Positions 1-8,335 of a DNA stretch of 64,000 nucleotides are shown piece after piece. Source of the stretch: Vibrio orientalis CIP 102891 = ATCC 33934 (GTDB lineage Bacteria > Pseudomonadota > Gammaproteobacteria > Enterobacterales > Vibrionaceae); the NCBI RefSeq assembly GCF_000176235.1, contig NZ_ACZV01000005.1:62001-126000 (forward strand), in the 5' to 3' direction. Each line of letters begins with the position of its first letter. Positions within the stretch are counted from its first letter, which is position 1. The position numbers and the translations under genes are program-made. The notes beneath the pieces are model-generated. The model saw only the letters and a list, made by a program, of their open reading frames with translations, ran no database searches and had not been told where the DNA came from.

Positions 1-162
1 GAGTGCCTTGGCTGCGGCATTTGGTCGATAACCTAATTGCGTCATCGCTTTGGTTACAGACTCAACCGATGCTTTACTCGCTTTGGGAGACTTGTTGATC
101 ACTCTTGATACAGTAGCAATAGAGACACCAGCTTCTCTTGCTACATCTTTAATGGTCGCCAT
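1..162 (-). CDS. LacI-family transcriptional regulator, N-terminal fragment
   Basis: Only the first 54 codons are inside the window; the gene runs off the left edge. The visible part is a typical LacI/GalR DNA-binding domain: it starts [20 protein letters not shown], then has the V-I-N-K-S-P hinge of the recognition region and LGYRPN of the third helix. Such proteins repress sugar-use genes and bind palindromes with a central CG. The sugar cannot be told from this fragment, although the N-terminus is GalR-like. It is divergent from the tRNA-binding gene at 343, and a GTGTAAACGTTATC site lies at 286-299 in the shared gap. Confidence 0.9.
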   Translation of the reverse strand, partial: MATIKDVAREAGVSIATVSRVINKSPKASKASVESVTKAMTQLGYRPNAAAKAL

Positions 163-285
163 GTTAGACCTCAATAAATTTCACTGTGACCATTTAACCT
201 TGAGTGTGTAAATAACGCAATCTGATTGCAATTAAGATTAAAAAATTGAGACCTTTACCACTTGAAATAGATAGGATTGCTGATA

Positions 286-299
286 GTGTAAACGTTATC
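286..299. promoter_or_regulatory. Candidate LacI/GalR-type half operator
   Basis: GTGTAAACGTTATC has one good GalR-like half (GTGTAAAC, followed by the central CG) and a poor second half. It sits between the divergent LacI-family gene and the CsaA-like gene, so autoregulation is possible. The assignment rests on one half-site only. Confidence 0.3.
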
Positions 300-324
300 T
301 TTTAGTAAAGTTTTACCAAATTAA

Positions 325-675
<351 letters not shown>

Positions 676-708
676 CTAGAACTGTCTCTCTATTAGGCTG
701 AGGGTTGT

Positions 709-1269
709 TCAGGCTCTTGCTTCAGCCACCAGAGCATCAATAACATTGTGGTGCTCTGATTTTACTCCTGCCAAGTTGCCATATTTCGGTTGATGACGAT
801 CGTTTTCTAATGGGAAGTTCCAACCGATGGTATGTTCAACGAACTCTTTAGCAAATTGTTCAGAGATTTCTAGACAGCCTGCAAGTACAGTATCGACGTA
901 AGTTTGCATGATTGGACTCAATGAGCAAGGTGGTTCAGGGCTATCTTTGACATAGACCCAGACCTGATCTTGCTGAGCAAAGCTAAGTGATGAGTCAATG
1001 TTGTTGAGTTCTATCTGAATACGGTGATAACCGCGTTCGCGAATATCAAACTCTGCTAACCCTTGATCACTGACAGCCAATAAAACACCATTGACCTTTC
1101 CATGGCCCTTATCAACGACAAGGGGAGAGAGGATATAGCTGTCATCAACTTTACCCCAATAGCGTTTAAGGCCAGTCACCGTTGCGGGTTCGGCTTGCGA
1201 TGTTTGTCCGGTCAATTGACGAGAAGCTGAATTCATTAAGCTTCCGTAGCCAAAAATGTAGTGCGTCAT
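709..1269 (-). CDS. Gamma-glutamylcyclotransferase (AIG2-like) family protein
   Basis: The N-terminal motif YIFGYGSLMN is the phosphate/substrate loop of the GGCT fold. An acidic residue in FDIRERGYHRIQ is the likely catalytic Glu of this superfamily. Members release 5-oxoproline from gamma-glutamyl peptides or amines. I place the start at the ATG at 1269 and not at the in-frame TTG at 1281, because the GGAGG just upstream of 1269 would otherwise be coding and gives proper spacing. That leaves 186 residues. The C-terminal 60 residues are not recognised. The substrate is unknown. Confidence 0.75.
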   Translation of the reverse strand: MTHYIFGYGSLMNSASRQLTGQTSQAEPATVTGLKRYWGKVDDSYILSPLVVDKGHGKVNGVLLAVSDQGLAEFDIRERGYHRIQIELNNIDSSLSFAQQDQVWVYVKDSPEPPCSLSPIMQTYVDTVLAGCLEISEQFAKEFVEHTIGWNFPLENDRHQPKYGNLAGVKSEHHNVIDALVAEARA

Positions 1270-1355
1270 CCATCCCTCCAACTTACTGCGACACGTGAAC
1301 GATCTAAGCTAGCATCTTTGACCAGAAAATAAATCAATATTTTAAACATGATAGA

Positions 1356-1390
1356 GTCATAATGACTTTATTTTTGTGTGTCGTTATGAC
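1356..1390. promoter_or_regulatory. Palindrome plus half-site upstream of nnrS
   Basis: GTCATAATGAC is a perfect 11 bp palindrome (1356-1366). A second related arm, GTTATGAC, lies at 1383-1390. Both fall in the 250 bp gap before nnrS. They look like a regulator site, but I cannot match them to NsrR, NorR or Fnr consensus sequences. Confidence 0.3.
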
Positions 1391-1518
1391 TGCTTTAAAG
1401 GCGTGTTCTATGAGAAGTTCCTTGTTTTTAAAGCCTTTCACAGTTGGAACGCTTCTTGCGATAGTTAAACTAGTAAAACAAGTTTACAAAATCATAGTTA
1501 ATAGCTGGGAGTTGTTCA

Positions 1519-2703
1519 GTGCTTAATATTACTGACAAAAAAGTTGAAGAAGCGATTCCGCCCGTATTGCGTCTAGGCTTTAGACCATTTTTCTTATTGG
1601 GTTCTATATACGCGGTGATTGCCATTGCGTTGTGGGTATGGATGTTTCAAACCGGACAGCCATCAGCGCTAAACGTACCAGCCCTGTGGTGGCACGTACA
1701 TGAGATGCTGTTTGGCTTTGCGATGGCGATAGTGGCAGGCTTTGTATTGACCGCGGTGCAAAACTGGACAGGTATCAATGGCACTAAACATCATCGATTA
1801 GCGATATTAGTGATGTTGTGGGTGATCCCACGGGTGTTATTTTGGACGCCGGCTCCACTATGGTTGATTTCTTCCATTGAAGCCCTGTTCCTCGCGTTTA
1901 CCGCTTATGAAGTGGGAACACGAGTGGTGAAAGCAAAAGGGTGGCGCAATCTATTTTTTGTCCCTTTGTTTGTGTTGGCGATCGCAGCTAACTTTGCTAG
2001 TTATGCGACTATTAAAGGGATGCCGCCATTTCCTTCTTCGGCGGTTTGGCACGCGATGCTGTGGTGGTTCACCATGCTGCTCTCTATTATGGGTAGTCGC
2101 GTGATTCCATTTTTTACAGCGCGACGCTTCAACTTTGAAAAGCCGCAGCCAATTGTTTGGTTAGATTGGGCAGCTAACTTGCCTTTAGTGGGTCTGTTTG
2201 TTTTAAGCTTTTTCCCGATGACATTTGCTCAGCTTGGTCAACCGTTGATGGTGATCTCTGGTCTGGCTCATCTCGTAAGAGTGATGCGTTGGCAGCCGTG
2301 GCGCACCTTAAGTGAGCCGCTGGTTTGGTCTTTGCACGCAACGTATCTGTGTATTCCGGTGAGTTTGTTATTGCGCGGCTTACTGACCAATCCGTTTATG
2401 AGTCACAATATGCTACACCTATTTGCCATTGGTGCGATTGGTGGGGTGATTCTCGCCATGATCGCTCGTGTCACCATGGGCCATACTGGTCGTGCTATCT
2501 ATCAAGGGCCGAATATGAGCATTGCTTTTGCAGCGATCGTTTTTGCGGCAATTGTACGTAGTGTTGGCGCTGCTTTCTTCCCAGCCTACCTGATTGAAGC
2601 CGTGAATATCAGCGCTTTGTTGTGGGTGCTAGCGTTTACTTTGTATGTGGCGAGATTTGGCAAGATGTTGATTAATGCCCGCGTCGATGGGCATCCGGGT
2701 TAA
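1519..2703 (+). CDS. nnrS: NnrS family membrane protein (NO-stress haem/copper protein)
   Basis: A 394-residue protein with about twelve hydrophobic segments. LRLGFRPFFLLG near the N-terminus, WWHVHEMLFGFAMAIVAGF around residue 60 and the later AMIARVTMGHTGR are NnrS family signatures with conserved histidines. NnrS is a haem- and copper-containing inner-membrane protein; in Vibrio cholerae it belongs to the NorR-controlled NO response and protects against iron-complex formation by NO. Translation starts at GTG 1519, with GGGAG at 1506-1510. It is monocistronic and ends in a strong hairpin at 2727-2750. Confidence 0.9.
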   Translation: MLNITDKKVEEAIPPVLRLGFRPFFLLGSIYAVIAIALWVWMFQTGQPSALNVPALWWHVHEMLFGFAMAIVAGFVLTAVQNWTGINGTKHHRLAILVMLWVIPRVLFWTPAPLWLISSIEALFLAFTAYEVGTRVVKAKGWRNLFFVPLFVLAIAANFASYATIKGMPPFPSSAVWHAMLWWFTMLLSIMGSRVIPFFTARRFNFEKPQPIVWLDWAANLPLVGLFVLSFFPMTFAQLGQPLMVISGLAHLVRVMRWQPWRTLSEPLVWSLHATYLCIPVSLLLRGLLTNPFMSHNMLHLFAIGAIGGVILAMIARVTMGHTGRAIYQGPNMSIAFAAIVFAAIVRSVGAAFFPAYLIEAVNISALLWVLAFTLYVARFGKMLINARVDGHPG

Positions 2704-2726
2704 CGATATTGAACTACAGAAACGAA

Positions 2727-2756
2727 AAGGCTTGGTATGTACCAAGCCTTTTTTGA
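2727..2756. terminator. Bidirectional rho-independent terminator between nnrS and glpD
   Basis: A perfect 11 bp stem, AAGGCTTGGTA (2727-2737) with TACCAAGCCTT (2740-2750), is followed by TTTT. On the minus strand the run of A at 2725-2728 gives a short U tract, so it can also end glpD transcripts. Confidence 0.85.
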
Positions 2757-2761
2757 TGGGG

Positions 2762-4330
2762 TTAGCCCGCTTTATTGATTTCATTTATGGTCACTACTTT
2801 GTCTTGCAGTGATTGGCGAATGTAGTCGGCAATGGCGCTTTGTTCTTCCTCAGATAGATAGAGACCCAGTTTAGTACGGCGCCACAAGATATCCTCTTGA
2901 GTGACTGCCAGTTCGTGGTTGAACAAGTAATCAATTTCGAGCTGATAAACACCTTGAGCACCTTGCGAAAACTCGGTTCCCATATCGGCAAGGCTAGTTT
3001 TACCATCAAGCATTTTCCACGTATAGGTACCAAATTGAGTCACATAACGCAGGATCAAAGCTTCAGGCAACCATGAGTATTTGGCTTGGATCGTTTGAGC
3101 GAGTTGTTCTCGGCTACAGCTAAAGTTACCACCTGGTAAGGTTTGATTCGCGGTCCAAGGGCTGCCCATATTCGATAAATACGGCTCAAGCTTTTTCAGT
3201 GCTGCCTCGCCCAGTTTACGATAGGTAGTGAGCTTACCGCCAAACACGGACAGCAATGGAGCTTGGTCGAGTTCTGCATCCAATTCTAAGGTGTAGTCGC
3301 GAGTGATTGCTTGCGGTGAGTCTGATTCATCATCACACAGTGGGCGAACACCACTGTAAGTCCATACTACATCGTCACGATCTAGTTGTTTAACGAAGTG
3401 CTGGTTGACGATATCAATCAAGTAATCGACTTCATCATCGGAAATGGCGACTTCTCTAGGATCGCCCTTGTACTCAACATCAGTCGTGCCGATGATCGAA
3501 AACTTATCCAGATAAGGGATCATAAACACGATACGATTATCTTTGTTTTGCAGGATGTAGGCTTGTGGCTCGTCATGGATGCGTGGCACAACAATGTGTG
3601 AGCCTTTAATTAGACGAATGTTACGTGGCGAAGCTTGTTCTAAACCATCATCGAAGAATTGTTTTACCCAAGGGCCTGCGGCGTTAACTAATGTTTTGGC
3701 TTTACGCTCGAAGCGCTGATCGGTCATCACATCGTGCACCGTGACATGCCAAATACCGTTCGCTCGGTGCGCTTTTTCTACTCGGCAATAGTTGCGAATT
3801 TCAGCGTTGTTTTCCTTGGCTGCGAGGACGTTTAATAGTACTAAACGAGCATCATCCACCCAGCAATCTGAGTACTCAAAGCCTTTCTTCATTTCTGGTT
3901 TGAGCAGGCCAGACTTAGATAAATCCACCCCTTTACTTGCTGGTAAGGTGGTACGTTTCCCCAAGTTATCGTAAAGGAATAAGCCACAGCGAATCATCCA
4001 CGCTGGGCGTAAAAATGGGCGATGGGGTAAACGAAAACGCATCGGTCTAGCGACATGAGGTGCTTTTCTCAATAGCACTTCACGCTCTGCAAGTGCTTCT
4101 GAGACTAAGCGAAATTCATAGTGCTCAAGATAACGTAATCCACCATGGATCAGTTTTGAGCTGGCAGAGGATGTTGCTGAAGCAAAATCATTGGCTTCAT
4201 ATAAACCGACAGAAAGACCACGGCCGGCAGCGTCTGCTGCGATGCCTGCGCCATTAATGCCACCACCGATAACGATCAAGTCGAGAATTTCTGATGCATT
4301 CGATGCAGTCGCATTGTGTTGGATACTCAT
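2762..4330 (-). CDS. glpD: Aerobic glycerol-3-phosphate dehydrogenase
   Basis: Oxidises sn-glycerol-3-phosphate to dihydroxyacetone phosphate at the inner membrane and passes electrons to quinone. The 522-residue length is normal for the family. The FAD Rossmann motif IGGGINGAG is at residues 21-29, followed by SSASSKLIHGGLRYLEH, which is diagnostic for GlpD. SGVRPLCDD and GGKLTTYRKL are further family blocks in the second half. The start at 4330 has an AGAGG upstream. It stands next to glpR and glpFK on the same strand but has its own upstream region with GlpR-like sites, and it lies beyond the terminator of glpR. Confidence 0.97.
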   Translation of the reverse strand: MSIQHNATASNASEILDLIVIGGGINGAGIAADAAGRGLSVGLYEANDFASATSSASSKLIHGGLRYLEHYEFRLVSEALAEREVLLRKAPHVARPMRFRLPHRPFLRPAWMIRCGLFLYDNLGKRTTLPASKGVDLSKSGLLKPEMKKGFEYSDCWVDDARLVLLNVLAAKENNAEIRNYCRVEKAHRANGIWHVTVHDVMTDQRFERKAKTLVNAAGPWVKQFFDDGLEQASPRNIRLIKGSHIVVPRIHDEPQAYILQNKDNRIVFMIPYLDKFSIIGTTDVEYKGDPREVAISDDEVDYLIDIVNQHFVKQLDRDDVVWTYSGVRPLCDDESDSPQAITRDYTLELDAELDQAPLLSVFGGKLTTYRKLGEAALKKLEPYLSNMGSPWTANQTLPGGNFSCSREQLAQTIQAKYSWLPEALILRYVTQFGTYTWKMLDGKTSLADMGTEFSQGAQGVYQLEIDYLFNHELAVTQEDILWRRTKLGLYLSEEEQSAIADYIRQSLQDKVVTINEINKAG

Positions 4331-4440
4331 AAAATTTGACCTCTTGGTGAGCGAACGAGCATTTTAGAACATGAAATTATCGTAGCTTAGGTTTCGTTCT
4401 TGATCATCTTTTATTTTCGTTTATGAGCGTTTTGTGTGAT
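4331..4440 (-). promoter_or_regulatory. glpD promoter region with candidate GlpR sites
   Basis: The segment contains TTCGTTTATGAGCG on the plus strand, a close relative of TTCGTTTATTTTCG read on the minus strand at the glpF promoter, and CGAACGAGCAT close to the glpD start. These resemble the ATGTTCG half-site of GlpR operators. A shared 14-mer at two glp promoters supports a common regulator, but exact operator limits cannot be set by eye. Confidence 0.45.
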
Positions 4441-4450
4441 TCAGGCATAA

Positions 4451-4479
4451 AAAAACCTTCTACAAAGTGTAGAAGGTTT
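4451..4479 (-). terminator. Terminator of glpR
   Basis: A 12 bp stem, AAACCTTCTACA (4453-4464) with TGTAGAAGGTTT (4468-4479), has a 3 nt loop. On the minus strand it is followed by seven T residues (the A run at 4449-4455), just after the glpR stop. Confidence 0.85.
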
Positions 4480-4502
4480 CGTGTGATGAGCAAATTTGAT
4501 TG

Positions 4503-5282
4503 TTATTCGGCTGAATAACTTTCGATAACTTCCAATGGAATCGAGTGCTCTTTGAGAATGGTTTGAATTTCTTTTGGAGGCTGTCGGTTGGTAAACAGCA
4601 TGTGCAGCTGAGAAATGTTACCGAGCTTAACCATGGCATTACGGCCAAACTTGGTATGGTCAACGGCTAAGAAGACGCTGCGACTGTTCTCTATAATCGC
4701 TTGTTTGACTCTTACTTCATGGTAATCGAAATCGAGTAGTGAGCCGTCAAAGTCGATGCCACTGATACCGAGAATACCGAAATCTAAACGGAACTGCTTA
4801 ACAAAGTCGAGTGTTGCTTCACCCACGATACCGCCGTCGCGATTACGAACTTCACCACCGGCCAAAATGACTTTGAACTCAGGATTAGGCAGCAAAATAG
4901 TGGCTACGTTAATATTGTTGGTCACAACACGTAACTGCTTATGGTTTTTGTTCAGTGCGCGCGCAACCGCTTCAGGCGTGGTACCGATATCAATAAACAG
5001 TGTGGCACCGTCTGGAATATGTTTAACCAACTCTTCGGCAATAAGATCTTTTTCATTAAAGTTCATTGACTTACGTGTTGTGTAGCTGGTGTTTTCTGAG
5101 CTTAGTGGAATCGTTGCGCCGCCGTGGTATCGGCGAATTTTATTATCATCGGCAAGCTCATTGAGATCGCGGCGGATAGTTTGCGGGCTAACATTAAACT
5201 TCTCTACCAGTTCATCCGTGCTGACGTAGCCCTGCTTTTGAACCAGCTCAATGATCTGCTGGTGTCTTGGTATTTGCTTCAC
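4503..5282 (-). CDS. glpR: DeoR-family glycerol-3-phosphate regulon repressor
   Basis: A 259-residue DeoR-type repressor. The N-terminal winged helix-turn-helix reads RHQQIIELVQKQGYVSTDEL, then FNVSPQTIRRDLNEL and the wing IRRYHGGA. The C-terminal effector domain carries FIDIGTTPEAVA, VVTNNINVA, GGEVRNRDGGIVGEA and the terminal FLAVDHTKFGRNAMV, as in E. coli GlpR. It represses glycerol genes and is released by glycerol-3-phosphate. It lies between glpK and glpD but is separated from both by hairpin terminators, so it appears to be expressed on its own. Confidence 0.94.
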   Translation of the reverse strand: MKQIPRHQQIIELVQKQGYVSTDELVEKFNVSPQTIRRDLNELADDNKIRRYHGGATIPLSSENTSYTTRKSMNFNEKDLIAEELVKHIPDGATLFIDIGTTPEAVARALNKNHKQLRVVTNNINVATILLPNPEFKVILAGGEVRNRDGGIVGEATLDFVKQFRLDFGILGISGIDFDGSLLDFDYHEVRVKQAIIENSRSVFLAVDHTKFGRNAMVKLGNISQLHMLFTNRQPPKEIQTILKEHSIPLEVIESYSAE

Positions 5283-5423
5283 TTATTACTCCCTGATCGA
5301 GGTCGAGACTTTCGAATTGGTGATTTCGAAAAGCCGCACTCGATAATTTTACTGCGGCTATTGTGCTCGAATTTGCGCATAGAGAGAAGGGGAAGTCATA
5401 AGGAATAGGGGGTAAGACGCAAA

Positions 5424-5445
5424 AAGGGCGCTAAACAGCGCCCTT
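5424..5445 (-). terminator. Terminator of glpFK
   Basis: AAGGGCGCT (5424-5432) pairs perfectly with AGCGCCCTT (5437-5445) across an AAAC loop. On the minus strand it is followed by TTTTTGCG. It separates glpK from glpR. Confidence 0.85.
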
Positions 5446-5467
5446 AACTTATTCATTCAACGAGAAA

Positions 5468-6985
5468 TTAATCTTCGTCGTTGTGCATCTCAGCCCAGGT
5501 CTGCGCACATTTTACCGCGCGTTTCCAACCTTTGTAGCGACGGCTGCGTTTTTCTTCGTCATGGTGAGGAAGGAAAGTACGATCCAATACCGCTTTACCT
5601 TGTAGTTCGTCGATATTGTTCCAGTAGCCTACTGCTAAACCCGCTAGATAAGCAGCACCGAGAGCCGTTACTTCGGTCACTTCAGGGCGGTGAACTTCAG
5701 TATCTAACACATCTGATTGGAACTGCATTAGGAAGTTATTCGCCACAGCACCGCCATCAACGCGCAAGTTAGCTAACTTAATGCCCGAATCTGCTTGCAT
5801 TGCGTCAAGTACATCACGAGTTTGGTAAGCGATACCTTCCAACGTTGCGCGGATAATGTGGTTAGAGTTAACACCACGTGTTAGACCAACGATAGTGCCA
5901 CGAGCGTAGGCATCCCAATAGGGTGCGCCAAGACCAGTGAAGGCCGGAACCACATACACACCGTTAGAAGAGTCGACTTTAGTTGCGAAGTACTCTGAAT
6001 CTTTTGCGTCCGCGAGAAGTTTCATTTCATCACGTAGCCATTGGATTGAAGCGCCGCCCATAAAGACTGCACCTTCAAGAGCGTAAGCAGGCTCACCTGT
6101 TGGACCACAAGCTAGCGTTGTCAGTAGACCATTTTGCGAGGTTACTTTCTCTTGGCCGGTATTCATTAACAAGAAACAACCTGTTCCGTAAGTGTTTTTC
6201 GCTTGTCCTGCTTCAACACACATTTGACCATACAGTGCGGCTTGCTGGTCACCGGCAATACCAGCAATAGGAATACGCGTACCGCCTTTACCACCAATGT
6301 TGGTTTGGCCGTAAACTTCCGATGAACGCTTCACTTCTGGCATCATTGAAGCTGGGATACCAAGCTCATCTAGCATTTTCTGATCCCAGCAAAGGTCGTT
6401 GATGTTGAAGAGCATAGTACGAGATGCGTTGGTGTAATCCGTGACATGAACACGGCCTTGAGTCATCTTCCAGACTAGCCAAGTATCGACGGTACCAAAC
6501 AGTAGTTTACCTGCTTCAGCATCTTCACGAGCGCCTTCTACGTTATCAAGAATCCACTTTACTTTAGTGCCTGAGAAATAAGGGTCTAGCACTAAACCGG
6601 TGTTGTCACGTACGTAATCTTCAAGGCCGCGCTCTTTTAAATCTTCACAGATGTCAGCAGTACGGCGGCATTGCCAAACAATTGCGTTGTAAACAGGTTT
6701 ACCGGTTTCTTTGTTCCAAACGACAGTGGTTTCACGTTGGTTAGTGATACCAATACCCGCTAATTGGTCGCTGCGGATGCCCGACTTGCCTAATGCTTCA
6801 ACCAGTGTTGAGCTTTGCGTTGCCCAGATTTCGAGAGGATCGTGTTCAACCCAGCCTGCTTTAGGATAAATTTGTGTGAACTCACGCTGCGCTACGCTAA
6901 CGATATTCGCATCGTGGTCTAGGATTACGGCGCGAGAGCTGGTTGTGCCTTGGTCTAGGGCGACAATGTACTTTTGCTCGGTCAT
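5468..6985 (-). CDS. glpK: Glycerol kinase
   Basis: Phosphorylates glycerol to sn-glycerol-3-phosphate with ATP in the cytoplasm. The 505 residues match the family length. The FGGY-kinase N-terminal phosphate loop is DQGTTSSR at residues 11-18. Later blocks are VVWQCRRT-like substrate residues, [23 protein letters not shown] and [16 protein letters not shown]. It is the second gene after glpF with a 56 bp gap, the usual facilitator-kinase order. It has a clear ribosome site, AAGGA, upstream of 6985. Confidence 0.97.
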   Translation of the reverse strand: MTEQKYIVALDQGTTSSRAVILDHDANIVSVAQREFTQIYPKAGWVEHDPLEIWATQSSTLVEALGKSGIRSDQLAGIGITNQRETTVVWNKETGKPVYNAIVWQCRRTADICEDLKERGLEDYVRDNTGLVLDPYFSGTKVKWILDNVEGAREDAEAGKLLFGTVDTWLVWKMTQGRVHVTDYTNASRTMLFNINDLCWDQKMLDELGIPASMMPEVKRSSEVYGQTNIGGKGGTRIPIAGIAGDQQAALYGQMCVEAGQAKNTYGTGCFLLMNTGQEKVTSQNGLLTTLACGPTGEPAYALEGAVFMGGASIQWLRDEMKLLADAKDSEYFATKVDSSNGVYVVPAFTGLGAPYWDAYARGTIVGLTRGVNSNHIIRATLEGIAYQTRDVLDAMQADSGIKLANLRVDGGAVANNFLMQFQSDVLDTEVHRPEVTEVTALGAAYLAGLAVGYWNNIDELQGKAVLDRTFLPHHDEEKRSRRYKGWKRAVKCAQTWAEMHNDED

Positions 6986-7041
6986 GGTAAGAATCCTTTT
7001 TGTTTCGTTATTTATATTTTAGTTAATACAGGGTTGAAAAG

Positions 7042-7896
7042 TTATGCGCGTGCTTCTTGAGCTTCGTCTTCATTATCGCATTGGTTTGGAATCGTACAGC
7101 CTTGACCTTGTTGAGGTAAGTAAGCCGCGATTGCTTTCGGGTATAACCAACCACCGAAACAAGCACCAGCGATAGGAGCAAGAATAGGAACGATGAAGTA
7201 TGGAATATCTTTAGCACCTGTTAGTGCGTATTCCCAACCAGCAAAGTAAGCGAATAGCTTTGGACCAAAGTCACGAGCCGGGTTCATCGCGAAGCCAGTT
7301 AGTGGGCCTAAAGAGCCACCAATCACAGCAATAAGAATACCGATCAGCAGTGGGTTCATTGCACCGCGAGAAGCACCATTACTTTCATCACCCAAAGCCA
7401 AAATAACGAACATCAGAACAGCAGTAATAACAAATTCCACAGCAAAAGCGCCGAAGAAAGAGAGTGAAGCGTGTGGGTATGTTGAGAAAATACCTGCCGT
7501 TGCTAATGCGTCTTTGCTGTCACGAGCAAAACCATGAGCGATTTCGTAGTCAGTAAATAGGTTGCTGTACAGGGCGTAAACGAGTGCCGCAGAGCAGAAC
7601 GCACCTAATAGCTGTGAAATGATGTAAGGAATGACTTTCGCTTTATCAAAACCATGGAATGCCGCAAGGGCGATGGTTACAGCTGGGTTAATGTGTGCTC
7701 CTGACACTCCGGCAGTACAATAAATAGCGATGGCGACCCCGAAGCCCCACATGATACTAATTTCCCATTGTCCAAATGTTGCCCCGGTTAATACCAAAGC
7801 AGCCACGCAGCCAACGCCAAAAAAGATCAGTAGTCCGGTACCGATAAACTCGGCCAAGCATTCACCTAGTAGGGTAGGTTGTTTGTTCGTTGTCAT
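7042..7896 (-). CDS. glpF: Glycerol uptake facilitator (aquaglyceroporin)
   Basis: A six-helix channel protein for glycerol entry. Both pore boxes are present: GAHINPAVT and, in the second half, GFAMNPARDFGPK. The Asp right after the second NPAR is the mark of glycerol-conducting channels as opposed to water-only ones. I use the ATG at 7896 (284 residues; E. coli has 281), which has AAGGA upstream. A longer in-frame reading to 8133 lacks a ribosome site and has no homologous sequence. It is co-transcribed with glpK. Confidence 0.96.
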   Translation of the reverse strand: MTTNKQPTLLGECLAEFIGTGLLIFFGVGCVAALVLTGATFGQWEISIMWGFGVAIAIYCTAGVSGAHINPAVTIALAAFHGFDKAKVIPYIISQLLGAFCSAALVYALYSNLFTDYEIAHGFARDSKDALATAGIFSTYPHASLSFFGAFAVEFVITAVLMFVILALGDESNGASRGAMNPLLIGILIAVIGGSLGPLTGFAMNPARDFGPKLFAYFAGWEYALTGAKDIPYFIVPILAPIAGACFGGWLYPKAIAAYLPQQGQGCTIPNQCDNEDEAQEARA

Positions 7897-8277
7897 TTTT
7901 AAAGTCCTTTGTCGTTTGTGCTTATCTAGCACGGTGATATTGTGCATATTTAAGCGGGTTCGAAAATAAACGAACATTAAAAGTGAGCGTTTGAGCATAA
8001 AATTGTTAACTAAATCCAGTTCATTTGTTAAATAACGCAAATTTTTGCTCAAAAAGGAAATTCGTTCGTATGTGGTTCGAAAAGGAACGTTAACTGGAGC
8101 GGTAAAACTACCGCCGTGTAATTCAATCCACAAACTGGTAAGAGGAGTTTTGTGAGGTAGCTAAGTGATTGGTGGCAAATTACGCAATCAATGAGTGCGA
8201 ATAGAGCAGTGACCGATGCACCGTTATCAAGACAATGTGAGTAGGCATTTGCTCCGAAGCTAATCTGTATATGCCCT
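7897..8277. promoter_or_regulatory. glpF promoter region and start of the lipoprotein leader
   Basis: No gene is visible in this gap. On the glpF side there are GTTCG (7958-7962) and CGAAC (7971-7975) arms, a TGAGCGTTTGAGCAT segment just beyond, and GTTCG with GGAAC arms at 8075-8088. All resemble pieces of GlpR operators. The right part, from about 8100, is the untranslated leader or promoter of the lipoprotein gene. I see no known riboswitch in it apart from the closing stem at 8278-8329. Confidence 0.45.
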
Positions 8278-8329
8278 CTCCTAGCAGTGAATGAAATGTA
8301 GCATTTCATTGAGAAAATATAGCTAGGAG
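8278..8329 (+). promoter_or_regulatory. Leader hairpin that can hide the ribosome-binding site
   Basis: CTCCTAGC (8278-8285) is exactly complementary to GCTAGGAG (8322-8329). The second arm contains the ribosome site AGGAG (8325-8329) that serves the ATG at 8336. Inside the loop is a second perfect hairpin, AATGAAATG (8290-8298) with CATTTCATT (8302-8310). Together they form a two-level structure that would block translation when closed. It could be a thermosensor, a ligand- or RNA-controlled switch, or a small-RNA target. Only the complementarity is observed. Confidence 0.6.
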
Positions 8330-8335
8330 TGATAT

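Noticed and set aside
7897..8133. N-terminal extension of glpF
   Set aside because: The aquaglyceroporin N-terminus and the AAGGA site fit the ATG at 7896; the extension covers the promoter region.
8100..8335. A c-di-GMP (GEMM) riboswitch before the calcium lipoprotein
   Set aside because: The conserved GEMM core and tetraloop-receptor sequences are not visible. Only the closing stem at the ribosome site is supported.
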